Assembly: GCA_900546055.1 (NCBI GenBank)
Contig: URBG01000012.1
Coordinates: 1 to 38,195 of the forward strand
DNA from: an uncultured Mycoplasmatota bacterium
Lineage (GTDB): Bacteria; Bacillota_I; Bacilli_A; RF39; UBA660
Direction of reading: 5' to 3'
DNA length: 38,195 bases
The translations under genes were made by a program, and so were the position numbers. The notes under the pieces were generated by a model. It was not told where the DNA came from and searched no databases. It saw nothing but the letters and a program-made list of their open reading frames with translations. Below are positions 15,893-24,834 of this stretch, piece by piece (the stretch's first letter is position 1; each line of letters starts with the position of its first letter).

Positions 15893-15907
15893 TTTATCAC
15901 CTTTATA

Positions 15908-15916
15908 ATTATAGCA
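15908..15916 (-). promoter_or_regulatory. Extended -10 of desulfurase operon
   Basis: TGC-TATAAT on the minus strand (TATAAT at 15908-15913), just downstream of the mutL terminator T-tract. No consensus -35 is seen. Confidence 0.45.
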
Positions 15917-15923
15917 TATTTTT

Positions 15924-15949
15924 ATAAAAAAAGATTAATTGTTAATCTT
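15924..15949 (-). terminator. Intrinsic terminator of mutL
   Basis: An 8-bp stem (15931-15938 with 15942-15949) with a 3-nt loop is followed by a T-run on the minus strand. Confidence 0.8.
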
Positions 15950-15963
15950 CTTTTATAGTTGTC

Positions 15964-17796
15964 TTATTTTACGGTATCAAAACCACTACGTTTAAATAAT
16001 TTTTCCATATCATAATTTGAATAGAAAATTGTTGTTGGTCTACCGTGTGGGCAGTTATATGGGTTTTTACATTTTCTTAAATCGGAAACTAAAGCTTCCA
16101 TCTCTTCCATTGTAATATTTGTATTAGCTTTAATAGCTTTTTTACAACTCATCATGGTTGCAACTTTCTCGTTGAACTTTTCGATATCAAAATTCTTTTC
16201 TGTAGCAATGACGATTTCAATTATTTTTCTGATAGAATCTTCTTCGTAACCCGATGCGATCCAAGTTGGGTGCTCTTTAATGATTACTGAATTCACACCA
16301 AATTCTTCAATGTCAAATTTCAAGTCTCTTAAAATATTCATATTTTCTTTTAAAATCATAAATTCGGTATTAGAAAATTCCATAGTTATTGGGAACAGTA
16401 ATGGCGTGCTTGCAATATTAGGTTTTCCCATTTCTTCTTTGAATTTCTCGTAATTGCATCTTTCTTTTGCGGCGTGCTGATCAATTATATACATACCACG
16501 TTCATTTTGACAAATAATATATGTGCCATGAACTAAACCTACTGGATACATTTCTGGCATGACTTTTTCATCATAAGGATTATAATCTTCAGTAGCTTCA
16601 TGGACTATATCACCAGTGGTATCGATTTCATAAGTTATTGTTTCTTCTTCATTATTATCAAAGCTAAAAGTATTAACTATTAAATCACGTGGTTCTAGAT
16701 CTAAAGGTTCAAATTTTGGACGTTCTTTTTTTATTCCTTCTTCACGTTCTAATTCTAGAGTCATTTCTTGATACTTTGGTTTTGGCTCTTTAATTTGAAC
16801 TTCAGGGATCAAATTTTTATTACTAATGGTCTTTTTAATTGTTTCACTTATAAGATCTAGTAAAGTATCTATTTTACTAAATTTAATATCCATTTTGGTT
16901 GGATGAATATTAACATCAATCACGGATGGATCAACAGTAATATGGATGACGGTTACAGGATAACGATTGTCTGGTTTATATGAATGATAGCTATCATTAA
17001 TAATTCTATTGATGTCGGTGTTTCTAACAATACGACCGTTTACCAAGGTTATCATATTATTACGGCTTGAACGGTGAACCTCAGGAGATGAAATATAACC
17101 ATCAATTTCATAGTCGGCATTTTCAGCATGGATTTCTAACATTTTTCTAGTGACATCGGTACCATATATGTTTTTAATTGCTTTAAGTGTATTATCAGAG
17201 CCATCTGTTTGCAGAATAATATTTCCATTATTAGAAAGAACAAATCTGATATCTGGCCTTGATAAAGATAATTTATTCATATAATCAGTTATACTAGCTA
17301 ATTCAGTATATAAGCTCTTCATATGTTTTAAACGAGCTGGGGTATTATAAAATAGTTCACTAACGGAAATAATAGTTCCTTTTCTAGCGTCACCCTTTTC
17401 AACTGTTTGAATGCGTCCACCACTGATAACAACATGAGTCCCCACTTCACCTGTGGATGTTTTTAAATCAACTTTACTAACAGCAGCTATTGAGGCTAAG
17501 GCTTCGCCTCTAAAACCTAGGGTAGTTAATCTAAATAAGTCTTCTTCATCATCAATTTTACTAGTCGCATGTCTGGAGAATGCTAAAACAGCATCGTCTT
17601 CTTCCATGCCTTTACCATTGTCGATAACTTTTATTTCTTTTGTGCCGGCTTCTTCTAATTCTACTTTTATTTCAGTAGAGCCTGCGTCGATACTATTTTC
17701 GACTAATTCTTTAACAACTGAAGCGCACCTTTCAACTACTTCTCCAGCTGCTATTTTATTTGCTAAAACTTCGTCCATTACTTTTATTACTGACAT
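15964..17796 (-). CDS. mutL: DNA mismatch repair protein MutL
   Basis: This 610-aa MutL has an N-terminal GHKL ATPase (about 1-330) with KIAAGEVVERCASVVKELVE, DNGKGM and GFRGEAL. A variable acidic linker follows, then a C-terminal endonuclease domain (about 420-610). The endonuclease motif DQHAAKERCNYE fits DQHA(X)2E(X)4E. The zinc-site segments ACKKAIKA-like (SCKKAIKA) and CPHGRPT are also present. So it is the nicking type found in bacteria without MutH. The start ATG follows AAGGTGATAAA. mutS is not adjacent, unlike in many Firmicutes, and must lie elsewhere. Confidence 0.97.
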   Translation of the reverse strand: MSVIKVMDEVLANKIAAGEVVERCASVVKELVENSIDAGSTEIKVELEEAGTKEIKVIDNGKGMEEDDAVLAFSRHATSKIDDEEDLFRLTTLGFRGEALASIAAVSKVDLKTSTGEVGTHVVISGGRIQTVEKGDARKGTIISVSELFYNTPARLKHMKSLYTELASITDYMNKLSLSRPDIRFVLSNNGNIILQTDGSDNTLKAIKNIYGTDVTRKMLEIHAENADYEIDGYISSPEVHRSSRNNMITLVNGRIVRNTDINRIINDSYHSYKPDNRYPVTVIHITVDPSVIDVNIHPTKMDIKFSKIDTLLDLISETIKKTISNKNLIPEVQIKEPKPKYQEMTLELEREEGIKKERPKFEPLDLEPRDLIVNTFSFDNNEEETITYEIDTTGDIVHEATEDYNPYDEKVMPEMYPVGLVHGTYIICQNERGMYIIDQHAAKERCNYEKFKEEMGKPNIASTPLLFPITMEFSNTEFMILKENMNILRDLKFDIEEFGVNSVIIKEHPTWIASGYEEDSIRKIIEIVIATEKNFDIEKFNEKVATMMSCKKAIKANTNITMEEMEALVSDLRKCKNPYNCPHGRPTTIFYSNYDMEKLFKRSGFDTVK

Positions 17797-17812
17797 TTTA
17801 TCACCTTCTTTA

Positions 17813-17841
17813 ATTATACAGGAAAGTTGTTTTAATTTAAA
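17813..17841 (-). promoter_or_regulatory. Promoter of mutL
   Basis: On the minus strand: -35 TTTAAA (17836-17841), 17-nt spacer, TG-TATAAT (17813-17818), placed right after the upstream terminator. Confidence 0.5.
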
Positions 17842-17842
17842 G

Positions 17843-17872
17843 AAAAAAACAATTAAATGTTAGATTAATTGT
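17843..17872 (-). terminator. Intrinsic terminator of NTase gene
   Basis: A 7-bp stem (17849-17855 with 17866-17872) and 10-nt loop are followed by T7 on the minus strand. Confidence 0.7.
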
Positions 17873-18251
17873 CTTTTTTTAGATAGTTAATTATACTTTG
17901 AATGTCTTCTTGATCTTTAGCTTTATTTTTTCTTTGTTTATAAGCAAGAATAGTGTCTAGCTTTTCTAAATATACACCGTCGATTCTTTCACAATTAAAT
18001 TGTTTTTTTTCATTGATAATGATTTTTACGGTATCATTTATTTTACTTAGCTCACATTCACCATCTTGATTTAAGGTAATATTATATTTTTCTTTAAGTT
18101 TTAAATATTCTTCTTCAGTTAAGCAAATATCTAAATCTTTTGTTTGATTTTTTAATCCTCTTAATACTAGACTACTACCGCCTAAAATATAAAAATTATC
18201 TAAGTTTAAGTTTAGTTCTTGGATTAATTTTTTAATTGTTTCTTTATTCAT
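17865..18251 (-). CDS. Small Pol-beta-type nucleotidyltransferase fold protein
   Basis: This 128-aa protein has the GGSSLVLRGLKNQTKDLDIC motif of small nucleotidyltransferases: a GGS loop followed by a TKDLD metal-binding pair, near residues 20-40. It ends with AYKQRKNKAKDQEDI, like AbiEii/DUF6036-type proteins (R-x-KD-x-x-D near the end). The family includes antitoxin-linked and tRNA-modifying enzymes. No partner HEPN or AbiEi gene is adjacent, so a toxin-antitoxin role is not supported. The start is ATG 18251 (GGAGAAG before it); a TTG further upstream lies in the ribosome site. It follows the PPC-domain gene closely and is probably co-transcribed. Confidence 0.75.
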   Translation of the reverse strand: MNKETIKKLIQELNLNLDNFYILGGSSLVLRGLKNQTKDLDICLTEEEYLKLKEKYNITLNQDGECELSKINDTVKIIINEKKQFNCERIDGVYLEKLDTILAYKQRKNKAKDQEDIQSIINYLKKDN

Positions 18252-18263
18252 TTTCTTCTCCAA

Positions 18264-18656
18264 TTATTTATGATTAATTTTTAGTTCGGCATAACCTGTA
18301 CTCTCATCATATTCTCTTGTAAATACATAATCATTTAATTCGGTAATGCAGATTTCAGCAGTAGTATTGACAATACAACCATCTACCAAATGACCACCGA
18401 TTGTTTGACCATCGCAATCAGATAGGCTAATGTGAATATGACAACCATTTTTTGAAACGGTTCCAGTTATACTAACAATTTCAAATTGTTCCTGACGATG
18501 CATAATTGTTTCTCCATCAGCTAATCTTAATTTTGCTTCATTAACGCAGCCAACGCAGCAAGTAATTATGCCAGCTTCTATATTGCTTTCTTTTGCATAT
18601 TTAATTATTTCTTGTTTTAAATCCTGACCTTTAATTAGTCTTATAACATGATTCAT
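18264..18656 (-). CDS. PPC (DUF296) domain protein
   Basis: This 130-aa single-domain PPC protein shows the conserved core: GTVSKNGCHIHISLSDCDG, then GGHLVDGCIVNTTAEICI. The His residues of HIHIS and GGHL form the metal site described in bacterial PPC-fold trimers. In plants the domain is joined to AT-hooks; the bacterial stand-alone form has no settled function. The start ATG follows AAAGGAGAGATAAA. A TGA-TATACT extended -10 lies upstream (18680s). The next gene is the small nucleotidyltransferase, 12 bp away. Confidence 0.88.
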   Translation of the reverse strand: MNHVIRLIKGQDLKQEIIKYAKESNIEAGIITCCVGCVNEAKLRLADGETIMHRQEQFEIVSITGTVSKNGCHIHISLSDCDGQTIGGHLVDGCIVNTTAEICITELNDYVFTREYDESTGYAELKINHK

Positions 18657-18683
18657 TTTATCTCTCCTTTATATATAGTATAT

Positions 18684-18710
18684 CATAAAAAAAGAAGCTA
18701 TTTACTTCTT
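18684..18710 (-). terminator. Intrinsic terminator of first XRE gene
   Basis: A 6-bp stem (18692-18697 with 18705-18710) and 7-nt loop are followed by T7 on the minus strand. Confidence 0.7.
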
Positions 18711-19504
18711 AATATTTTTTTAGCTGCTCCAATAATTATTAAAACTACAGCTATTACACTTAAGGCAAAAGCAACTATTACATTTGAAATATTAGTCGGG
18801 TCTTCCTCGCCTAATAAATAGGCACATAATGGATTAGTATAAATAGTACATATTGCCATTAAAATTGTTATAATAGCAACTTTAAAATAGTTATTTATTT
18901 TGGTTAATTTTACTATTAATATTCCTATCCAAGCTAATGCTAATTCAAAGGTAACTATAGGATATGCAAAGTTTAATAACCAGCCACCTTTAGTGTATAA
19001 ATCACAAATGAATAATAAAGTATAAATCAATAGTGTTACTATTACACTAATTTTTATTGTAATGTTTTTAACTCCTATTTTTTTAAAGAAAATTGGTAAA
19101 CTAGTGATAGCAAAAGAAATTAAGATACTGTTTACAACTATAAAGAACCATGACAAAGTATGATCAATTGCTAGATTACAAATGAAGCAAGTAATAATCG
19201 CTATTATATAAGAAGCAATCAAACAATATTGAATGCCATTTATTAATCTATTATATTTTTGGGCTTTAATTTTATTTTCGCTTGCTGCATTATCATCACA
19301 GGCTGTAAAGAATTCATGTTCAGATATTCCAAGTTCTTTACATAATTTAGTGATAATTGTAATATCTGGATAAGTAATTCCCCTTTCCCATTTTGAAATA
19401 GTAGTCGGTATGACATAAAGTTTTTCTGCTAATTCTTCTTGTGTCATATTTAGTAATTTTCTTTTATGAGCTATATACTCGCCAAAGCTTTTTTTGTTTT
19501 CCAT
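18698..19504 (-). CDS. Membrane-anchored XRE-family regulator
   Basis: This 268-aa protein has an N-terminal helix-turn-helix (about 5-62: MTQEELAEKLYVIPTTISKWERG, LCKELGISEHEFF). Five to six hydrophobic membrane segments follow (about 90-262). It is thus a transcription factor held at the membrane. Such proteins often sense envelope or antimicrobial stress, but no ligand-binding domain is visible. The start is ATG 19504 with AAGGGAGA at 7 nt; the earlier in-frame ATG has no ribosome site. It has a consensus promoter at 19528-19556. A second XRE membrane gene follows upstream and may be a paralogue. Confidence 0.87.
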   Translation of the reverse strand: MENKKSFGEYIAHKRKLLNMTQEELAEKLYVIPTTISKWERGITYPDITIITKLCKELGISEHEFFTACDDNAASENKIKAQKYNRLINGIQYCLIASYIIAIITCFICNLAIDHTLSWFFIVVNSILISFAITSLPIFFKKIGVKNITIKISVIVTLLIYTLLFICDLYTKGGWLLNFAYPIVTFELALAWIGILIVKLTKINNYFKVAIITILMAICTIYTNPLCAYLLGEEDPTNISNVIVAFALSVIAVVLIIIGAAKKILRSK

Positions 19505-19527
19505 GATAATGTCTCCCTTCATTAATA

Positions 19528-19556
19528 ATTATATATTTTTCTTTATTTATTAGCAA
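19528..19556 (-). promoter_or_regulatory. Promoter of first XRE gene
   Basis: On the minus strand: -35 TTGCTA (19551-19556), 17-nt spacer, -10 TATAAT (19528-19533). Confidence 0.65.
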
Positions 19557-19584
19557 TGGCTTATTAAGCTAGTTAAAATTTATA

Positions 19585-20028
19585 TTATAGTTTCTTATTT
19601 TTACCTCGATTATAAAAACCAATCATTATGAAAATTACAGCGACGGCTAAAAAAATAGAACGGGTTATTTCGTTAGTTATTGTAATTGCGGCAACAAATA
19701 AACCTAATACAATTCCACATAATAAATAACTAATAATTTTTTGATAAAGTTGTTTTTTTTCATTTTCTAAAATGTATAATAAGTTTTCATCAGATTTTTC
19801 TGTTAAACTTTCCTTTGGAATATATTCACCAGCAAATAATTCATTTAGGGATATTTTTAGTAACCCACAAACAGGGGTAAAAAGGGAAACATCTGGTAAA
19901 CTTCGACCATTTTTACATTTGCTAATAGCCTTATTAGTAACACCTAATTTTTCTGCCAATTCTTCTTGAGTATAATTTTGTTTTTTTCGACATTCTGCAA
20001 TAAACTTTCCTATTTTTTCTTGATTCAT
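19585..20028 (-). CDS. Short XRE regulator with two membrane helices
   Basis: This 147-aa protein has an N-terminal XRE HTH (about 1-60: YTQEELAEKLGVTNKAISKCKNGRSLPDVSL) and two C-terminal membrane helices (about 97-117 and 122-140). The recognition region reads SKCKNG where relatives have SKWERG or SKWENG, so the usual Trp is Cys. The start is ATG 20028 with AAAGGAAG; an upstream ATG lacks a ribosome site. It has its own promoter (20051-20080). Its target is unknown; the PHP gene and the ABC/FtsX exporter are the nearest candidates. Confidence 0.85.
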   Translation of the reverse strand: MNQEKIGKFIAECRKKQNYTQEELAEKLGVTNKAISKCKNGRSLPDVSLFTPVCGLLKISLNELFAGEYIPKESLTEKSDENLLYILENEKKQLYQKIISYLLCGIVLGLFVAAITITNEITRSIFLAVAVIFIMIGFYNRGKNKKL

Positions 20029-20050
20029 AAAATTCTTCCTTTCTATAAAA

Positions 20051-20080
20051 ATCATAACACTTTATTTTCTAATTGTTCAA
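20051..20080 (-). promoter_or_regulatory. Promoter of second XRE gene
   Basis: On the minus strand: -35 TTGAAC (20075-20080), 18-nt spacer, extended -10 TGT-TATGAT (20051-20056). Confidence 0.6.
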
Positions 20081-20161
20081 TCCACTAATGGTAGAATTAT
20101 TAAAAGTAAATTATTTATTTCAAAGTATCAGTAATATGTGATTGGTATTTTATTATGTTGT

Positions 20162-20973
20162 TTACCTTACTAATTGTTTTGTTTTAACAAAATCGGGAGT
20201 TCTTTGATGATAAATGGCAACTTCCTCAATTCCTAAACTATCTAAAATAGCAATAGCAGTACTAAAGTCTTTCGCTAAATCATCAATTTTATGGGCATCT
20301 GATCCTAAGGTTATTATTTGTCCGCCTAAATCACGATAATGTTTTAAAATTTCAATGTTAGAGTGTGGACTATCTAGTCCATACCTTAAACCAGAGGTAT
20401 TTATTTCTAAACCTTTGTCTTTTCTAACTAATTCACCTAATATAGCATCTAATATTTCTCTAAACTCATGATAGTCTATATGTTTATCATCATAGCCACC
20501 ATATCTAACAACATAATCCAAATGACCATAAACATCAAATTCATCATAATTTTTGATATTATTTAAGACTTCCTCAAAATATTTTAAATAGGCTTTTCTT
20601 CTAGTCAATCCTTCAAAAAAACTAGGATCCATCGACATATCTTTTTTACAAGTTATATGGGATGGGCCTATTATAAAGTCAAAAGGATATTTTGGTACCA
20701 TATCTTTTATTTGAACTGTTGTATCTGGTTGCAGTCCTATTTCAATCCCAAAATTCAAATTAAAATCGGATGTTTGTTTTAAAGCTTGAAATGATTGAAA
20801 ATACATATCAACATCTAAGGTTTTTAATTGAGTATTTAGTCCATCGTAAATATCGTAGTGTTCTGTAAAAGTAATTTCATCAACACCTTTTTTGGTGCTA
20901 TAGCGATATAGTCTTTAGCGGTGGAAATTCCATCATGGCTAATTTTAGTGTGAACATGGCAATCTTTATACAT
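20162..20973 (-). pseudogene. HisJ-like PHP phosphatase, frameshifted
   Basis: The region encodes a PHP-domain protein of the histidinol-phosphatase HisK/HisJ type, about 270 aa if read through. The N-terminus starts at ATG 20973 (ribosome site AAAGGA) and holds the metal motif CHVHTKISHDG. The reading frame then shifts at a run of six A (T6 on the plus strand, 20888-20893). From there the frame VDEITFTEHYD continues to the end, with GPSHITCK, GHLDYVVRY and GSDAH intact. One extra A would restore the frame. Either this is an assembly or sequencing slip, a recent pseudogene, or slippage at the A-run. No other his genes are nearby. Confidence 0.8.
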
Positions 20974-20999
20974 AATTTTTCCTTTCTAATTTTGATATA

Positions 21000-21028
21000 A
21001 GTATATATCTAAGTTAAGTTTTTGTAAA
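21000..21028 (-). promoter_or_regulatory. Promoter of PHP gene
   Basis: On the minus strand: -35 TTTACA (21023-21028), 17-nt spacer, -10 TATACT (21000-21005). It is back to back with the exporter promoter at 21030-21058. Confidence 0.6.
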
Positions 21029-21029
21029 A

Positions 21030-21058
21030 TTGTTTATCGTTTCTATTTAAATTATAAT
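21030..21058 (+). promoter_or_regulatory. Promoter of ABC/FtsX exporter
   Basis: -35 TTGTTT (21030-21035), 17-nt spacer, -10 TATAAT (21053-21058). The -35 box is 1 nt away from that of the divergent PHP gene, so one regulator could affect both. Confidence 0.6.
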
Positions 21059-21093
21059 ATGTTATAATAAATGTAATGATAGGAGGCAATCTT

Positions 21094-21795
21094 ATGGCAT
21101 ATATTACACTTAAAAATATTAAAAAGGAATATACAATGGGTGAAGTAAAAATTAAGGCGTTAGATAAAGCTTCATTCGAAATTGAAAAAGGTGAATTAGC
21201 TGTTATTTTAGGTCCTTCTGGTGCAGGAAAAACAACAGTTTTAAATATCTTAGGTGGGATGGATGCTTGCGATAGTGGTGAAGTTATTGTCGATGGTGAA
21301 CTAATTTCTAATTATAATTCCAAAAAATTAGTTTTATATAGACGTTATGATATTGGATTTGTATTTCAGTTTTATAATTTAGTTCAAAATTTGACAACTT
21401 TGGAAAATGTTGAATTAGCTAGTCAAATTTGCAAAAATCCATTGGAGCCTGAAGAGTGTTTGAAACGGGTTGGTCTTGGAAACAGACTAAAAAACTTTCC
21501 AGCACAACTTTCAGGTGGTGAACAGCAGCGTGTAGCAATCGCTAGGGCTATTGCAAAAAATCCAAAATTATTATTATGCGATGAGCCTACTGGAGCTTTG
21601 GATTCAAAAACTGGAAGAAAAATTTTAGAATTACTTCAAGAAATGGTTTTAAAGTATGGGATGACTACTATTATTATTACCCATAATGCGGAAATTGCGA
21701 AAATTGCCAATCGAGTTATTCATATGAAAAATGGAAAAGTTGAAAAAACAATCATCAATGATAATCCGAAAAATGTTGCGGAGCTTGACTGGTAA
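21094..21795 (+). CDS. MacB/LolD-type ABC ATPase
   Basis: This 233-aa ABC ATPase belongs to the type VII (MacB/LolD/FtsE) group. Walker A is GPSGAGKTT, the signature is LSGGEQQRVAIARAI, Walker B is LLLCDEPTGALDSKTG, and the switch His is in IITHN. The start is ATG 21094 behind AGGAGG at 7-nt spacing; an in-frame ATG 18 nt upstream has no ribosome site. Its stop overlaps the ATG of the FtsX-type permease (TAATG), so the two are translated as a unit. These systems couple ATP hydrolysis to mechanical action on lipids, lipoproteins or peptides outside the membrane. Confidence 0.95.
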   Translation: MAYITLKNIKKEYTMGEVKIKALDKASFEIEKGELAVILGPSGAGKTTVLNILGGMDACDSGEVIVDGELISNYNSKKLVLYRRYDIGFVFQFYNLVQNLTTLENVELASQICKNPLEPEECLKRVGLGNRLKNFPAQLSGGEQQRVAIARAIAKNPKLLLCDEPTGALDSKTGRKILELLQEMVLKYGMTTIIITHNAEIAKIANRVIHMKNGKVEKTIINDNPKNVAELDW

Positions 21796-24700
21796 TGTTT
21801 TTACTATTTAAATCAGCAATTTTCAAAATTAAAAGATCATTTGGAAGATTTTTATCAGTTGTTTTAATTGTAGCCTTAGGCGCGGGATTCTTTGCAGGCC
21901 TTCGTGAAGCCTCACCTGATATGTTGAAAACAGTTCAACAATATTATAATGACAATTTACTTATGGACTACAAAATCACTTCAACTATGGGATTAACTAA
22001 TGATGATATCGAGGAACTTCAAAAAATTGAAAACGTCGATAAAGTTATTCCTAGTTATTCGGTTGATGTTCTAATTGATGGTAAAGCAGTTAGATTAAAT
22101 GCAATTGAAAATGATGTAAATAAAATTACGTTAAAAGAAGGAAGGCTCCCAAAGAACAATAAGGAATGTGTGGGTGACGCTAATTACTTTAAAATTGGTG
22201 ACTCACCTACTTTTGCTAAAGATAAACTAAGTGATTATGTAGATATTTCATCATGTAAAATCGTCGGATTAGCAGATTCTGTGCTTTATTTGGGCCAAGA
22301 AAAAGGAATTGCCAATATAGGTAATGGAAAATTAGAATCTTTTATTTTTATTCCCAAAGATAATTTTACAATGGAATACTATACGGAAGCTTACCTTTTA
22401 GCTAAAGGCACTTTGGAAACTTCGCCTTACACTAAAGAGTACGAAAATAAAATAGTACTATTGAATAAAGAACTTCAAGAATTAAAACCAATTCAGGAAA
22501 CTAAAAGATATGAGGAAATTTTAGAAGAAGCGACTTTAGAAATTAATAAGGCTCAAACGGAATTAAATGAAAAGCTTACTAAGGCTAATGAAGAACTTAG
22601 TAAAAATAAACAAGAACTTGATAACAGTAAACAAAAAATTGATAATGGCTATAGTAAATTAACTACTAGTCAAAATGAACTAAATAAGAAAAAAAGTGAA
22701 ACTGAAAAGACTTTAGAAAATAGTTCACTACAAATTACTAATGGTCTTAATCAAATGCAAAATGAACTAGCTAAATACGGAATTAATGAAAATACATTAA
22801 CCCAAACTTTAACTAGTTTGAAAACTGAATTAGATAAATGTACCGAAAACTGTGAGGCTTTAACCGAGAAGTATAATGGCTTACAAAATATTTCTAATCA
22901 ATTAAATTCCTTAAAAGAGCAAGCGAAAAAATTAAATACTGAGAAAACTAAATTTGAAAAAGAAATTCAAAATAGTCAAAGTAAAATTAATCAAAGCAGA
23001 AAAACTTTAGACAATAATTTGAAAGAAGTTAATGAAGGCTATAACAAATACAATGAAGCAGTTAAAGAACTCGGGGAAAAAACTAAGACAGCAGAAGAAA
23101 AAATTAAAACAGCAACTGAAAAATTAAAAACAATTGAAAAACCTAAATGGTATTTACTAGATCGTACTTCTAACAACGGATATACAGGTTTTTATGAAGA
23201 CGCTAGTAAAGTAGAAGCAATTGCTAAAGTATTCCCTATTTTCTTCATTGTCGTAGCTGTACTTATGTGTTTAAATACTATGACAAGATTAATCGAGGAA
23301 GAACGAAATGAAATTGGAATTTTAACTTCTTTAGGCTATAGTAATTTTAAAATTGTCGGTGGTTATATTTTCTACTGTTTAATCGCAACATTCTTTGGAG
23401 TGGCGATTGGTTTATCAGTCGGATACTACTTAATTCCAAATGTTATATACGGAATTTATGATTACGACTATATCCTACCAGCGTTAGACATTTCACTGAA
23501 ACCTGTTCAATTCTTTATGTTATTAAGTTATGCATCGATATTAATGGTCAGTGTAGCTATATTTGTTTGTATGCGTGAGCTTAAAGAAAAACCGGCAATA
23601 TTATTAAGACCAAAATCACCTAAAAGCGGTAAAAATGTATTACTGGAAAAAGTTAATTTTATTTGGAAACGTTTTTCATTTACTTGGAAAGTGACACTGC
23701 GCAATATCTTCCGATATAAAAAACGTGTATTTATGACAATAATTGGAATTGCTGGATGCACGGCTTTATTATTAACTGGATTTGGATTGCGTGATGGAAT
23801 TAATGGGGTAATAAATTTACAGTATGACAATATATTAAAATACGATGCACTAATTTCATTAAATAAGGATGTTAAAGAGATACCAAAAGGCGTTAGTGAA
23901 AGTTTAAATGATGTAAAAATGACTAATCCTTTATTAACAAGTTCTGAAGCTTACACTTTCAAAGCGAAGGATAAAAATCATGACGTTTATTTAATTGCTC
24001 CTTTAGATAGTGATGAGTTCAAACGCTATGTTTCTTTACACAGCGTGGTAAGTGATAAGGATATTTCCTTACCATCTTATGGCGCAGTTATTACTTCAAA
24101 AATGGCAAATTTATTAGGCGCAGAAAAAGGAAGTACTATTAAAATAAGGGATAGTGAAAATAATTTATATGTCTTATATGTTGCAGATATTGTTCAAAAT
24201 TATACGATGCACTACATATATGTAAGTTCTTCATATTTAAAGGAAATTACTAATCACGATCCTAATTATAATACGATTATGGTCGGAATGAAAAATAATA
24301 ACTACGATGATATTTCAACTAAACTTTTAAATAATAACGAAATTAGTGCGATTAACTATACAAATGATAATATTGAAACTTATGACACAATTATTAAAGG
24401 AATGAACAAGATTGTCTATTTGATTATTGGAGCTTCATTACTACTTGCTTTAGCTGTTTTATATAATTTAGTAATTATCAATGTTAATGAACGTACAAGG
24501 GAAATTGCTACTTTAAAAGTGCTAGGCTTTAAGGACCGAGAGGTTTCTAGTTATGTTTATAGAGAAATTATTATTTTAACAATTATTGGAATTATTATTG
24601 GTCTCTTCTTAGGTGTAATTCTACATAGATATGTTATGGTGACAGCGGAGACAGATAATATTGTATTTTTGAAAAACATTAAAGTATGGAGTTTCTTGTT

Positions 24701-24806
24701 TGCTTTTGCTTTAACACTGATATCATCAATTATTGTTCAATTAACTACATATTGGCACATGAAAAAAATAAATATGATTGAATCTTTAAAAACATTAGAT
24801 CAATAA
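21795..24806 (+). CDS. FtsX-like permease with long extracytoplasmic coiled coil
   Basis: This 1003-aa permease has about eight membrane helices: one near 13-33, three at about 475-597, one near 645-668, and three at about 870-985. The first large outside loop holds a MacB-type periplasmic-core region (about 40-225), then a coiled-coil stretch (about 230-455) rich in Lys, Glu, Asn and Leu. The second half repeats the FtsX fold (ETYDTIIKGMNKIVYLIIGASLLLALAVLYN). This is the architecture of large MacB/LolE-like permeases of Firmicutes. Substrates could be peptides, lipids or cell-wall hydrolase activation; none can be named. It ends at a bidirectional terminator. Confidence 0.92.
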   Translation: MFLLFKSAIFKIKRSFGRFLSVVLIVALGAGFFAGLREASPDMLKTVQQYYNDNLLMDYKITSTMGLTNDDIEELQKIENVDKVIPSYSVDVLIDGKAVRLNAIENDVNKITLKEGRLPKNNKECVGDANYFKIGDSPTFAKDKLSDYVDISSCKIVGLADSVLYLGQEKGIANIGNGKLESFIFIPKDNFTMEYYTEAYLLAKGTLETSPYTKEYENKIVLLNKELQELKPIQETKRYEEILEEATLEINKAQTELNEKLTKANEELSKNKQELDNSKQKIDNGYSKLTTSQNELNKKKSETEKTLENSSLQITNGLNQMQNELAKYGINENTLTQTLTSLKTELDKCTENCEALTEKYNGLQNISNQLNSLKEQAKKLNTEKTKFEKEIQNSQSKINQSRKTLDNNLKEVNEGYNKYNEAVKELGEKTKTAEEKIKTATEKLKTIEKPKWYLLDRTSNNGYTGFYEDASKVEAIAKVFPIFFIVVAVLMCLNTMTRLIEEERNEIGILTSLGYSNFKIVGGYIFYCLIATFFGVAIGLSVGYYLIPNVIYGIYDYDYILPALDISLKPVQFFMLLSYASILMVSVAIFVCMRELKEKPAILLRPKSPKSGKNVLLEKVNFIWKRFSFTWKVTLRNIFRYKKRVFMTIIGIAGCTALLLTGFGLRDGINGVINLQYDNILKYDALISLNKDVKEIPKGVSESLNDVKMTNPLLTSSEAYTFKAKDKNHDVYLIAPLDSDEFKRYVSLHSVVSDKDISLPSYGAVITSKMANLLGAEKGSTIKIRDSENNLYVLYVADIVQNYTMHYIYVSSSYLKEITNHDPNYNTIMVGMKNNNYDDISTKLLNNNEISAINYTNDNIETYDTIIKGMNKIVYLIIGASLLLALAVLYNLVIINVNERTREIATLKVLGFKDREVSSYVYREIIILTIIGIIIGLFLGVILHRYVMVTAETDNIVFLKNIKVWSFLFAFALTLISSIIVQLTTYWHMKKINMIESLKTLDQ

Positions 24807-24834
24807 AAAAATAAGGTTATTTAACCTTATTTTT
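24807..24834. terminator. Bidirectional terminator, permease / TfoX gene
   Basis: A 12-bp stem (24807-24818 with 24823-24834) with loop attt has A- and T-rich flanks. It sits between the convergent permease gene and the TfoX-domain gene. Confidence 0.85.

Noticed and set aside
17865..18251. A toxin-antitoxin module with the small nucleotidyltransferase
   Set aside because: No HEPN, AbiEi or other partner lies beside it. The adjacent gene is a PPC-domain protein, and the operon layout does not match known MNT/HEPN or AbiE pairs.
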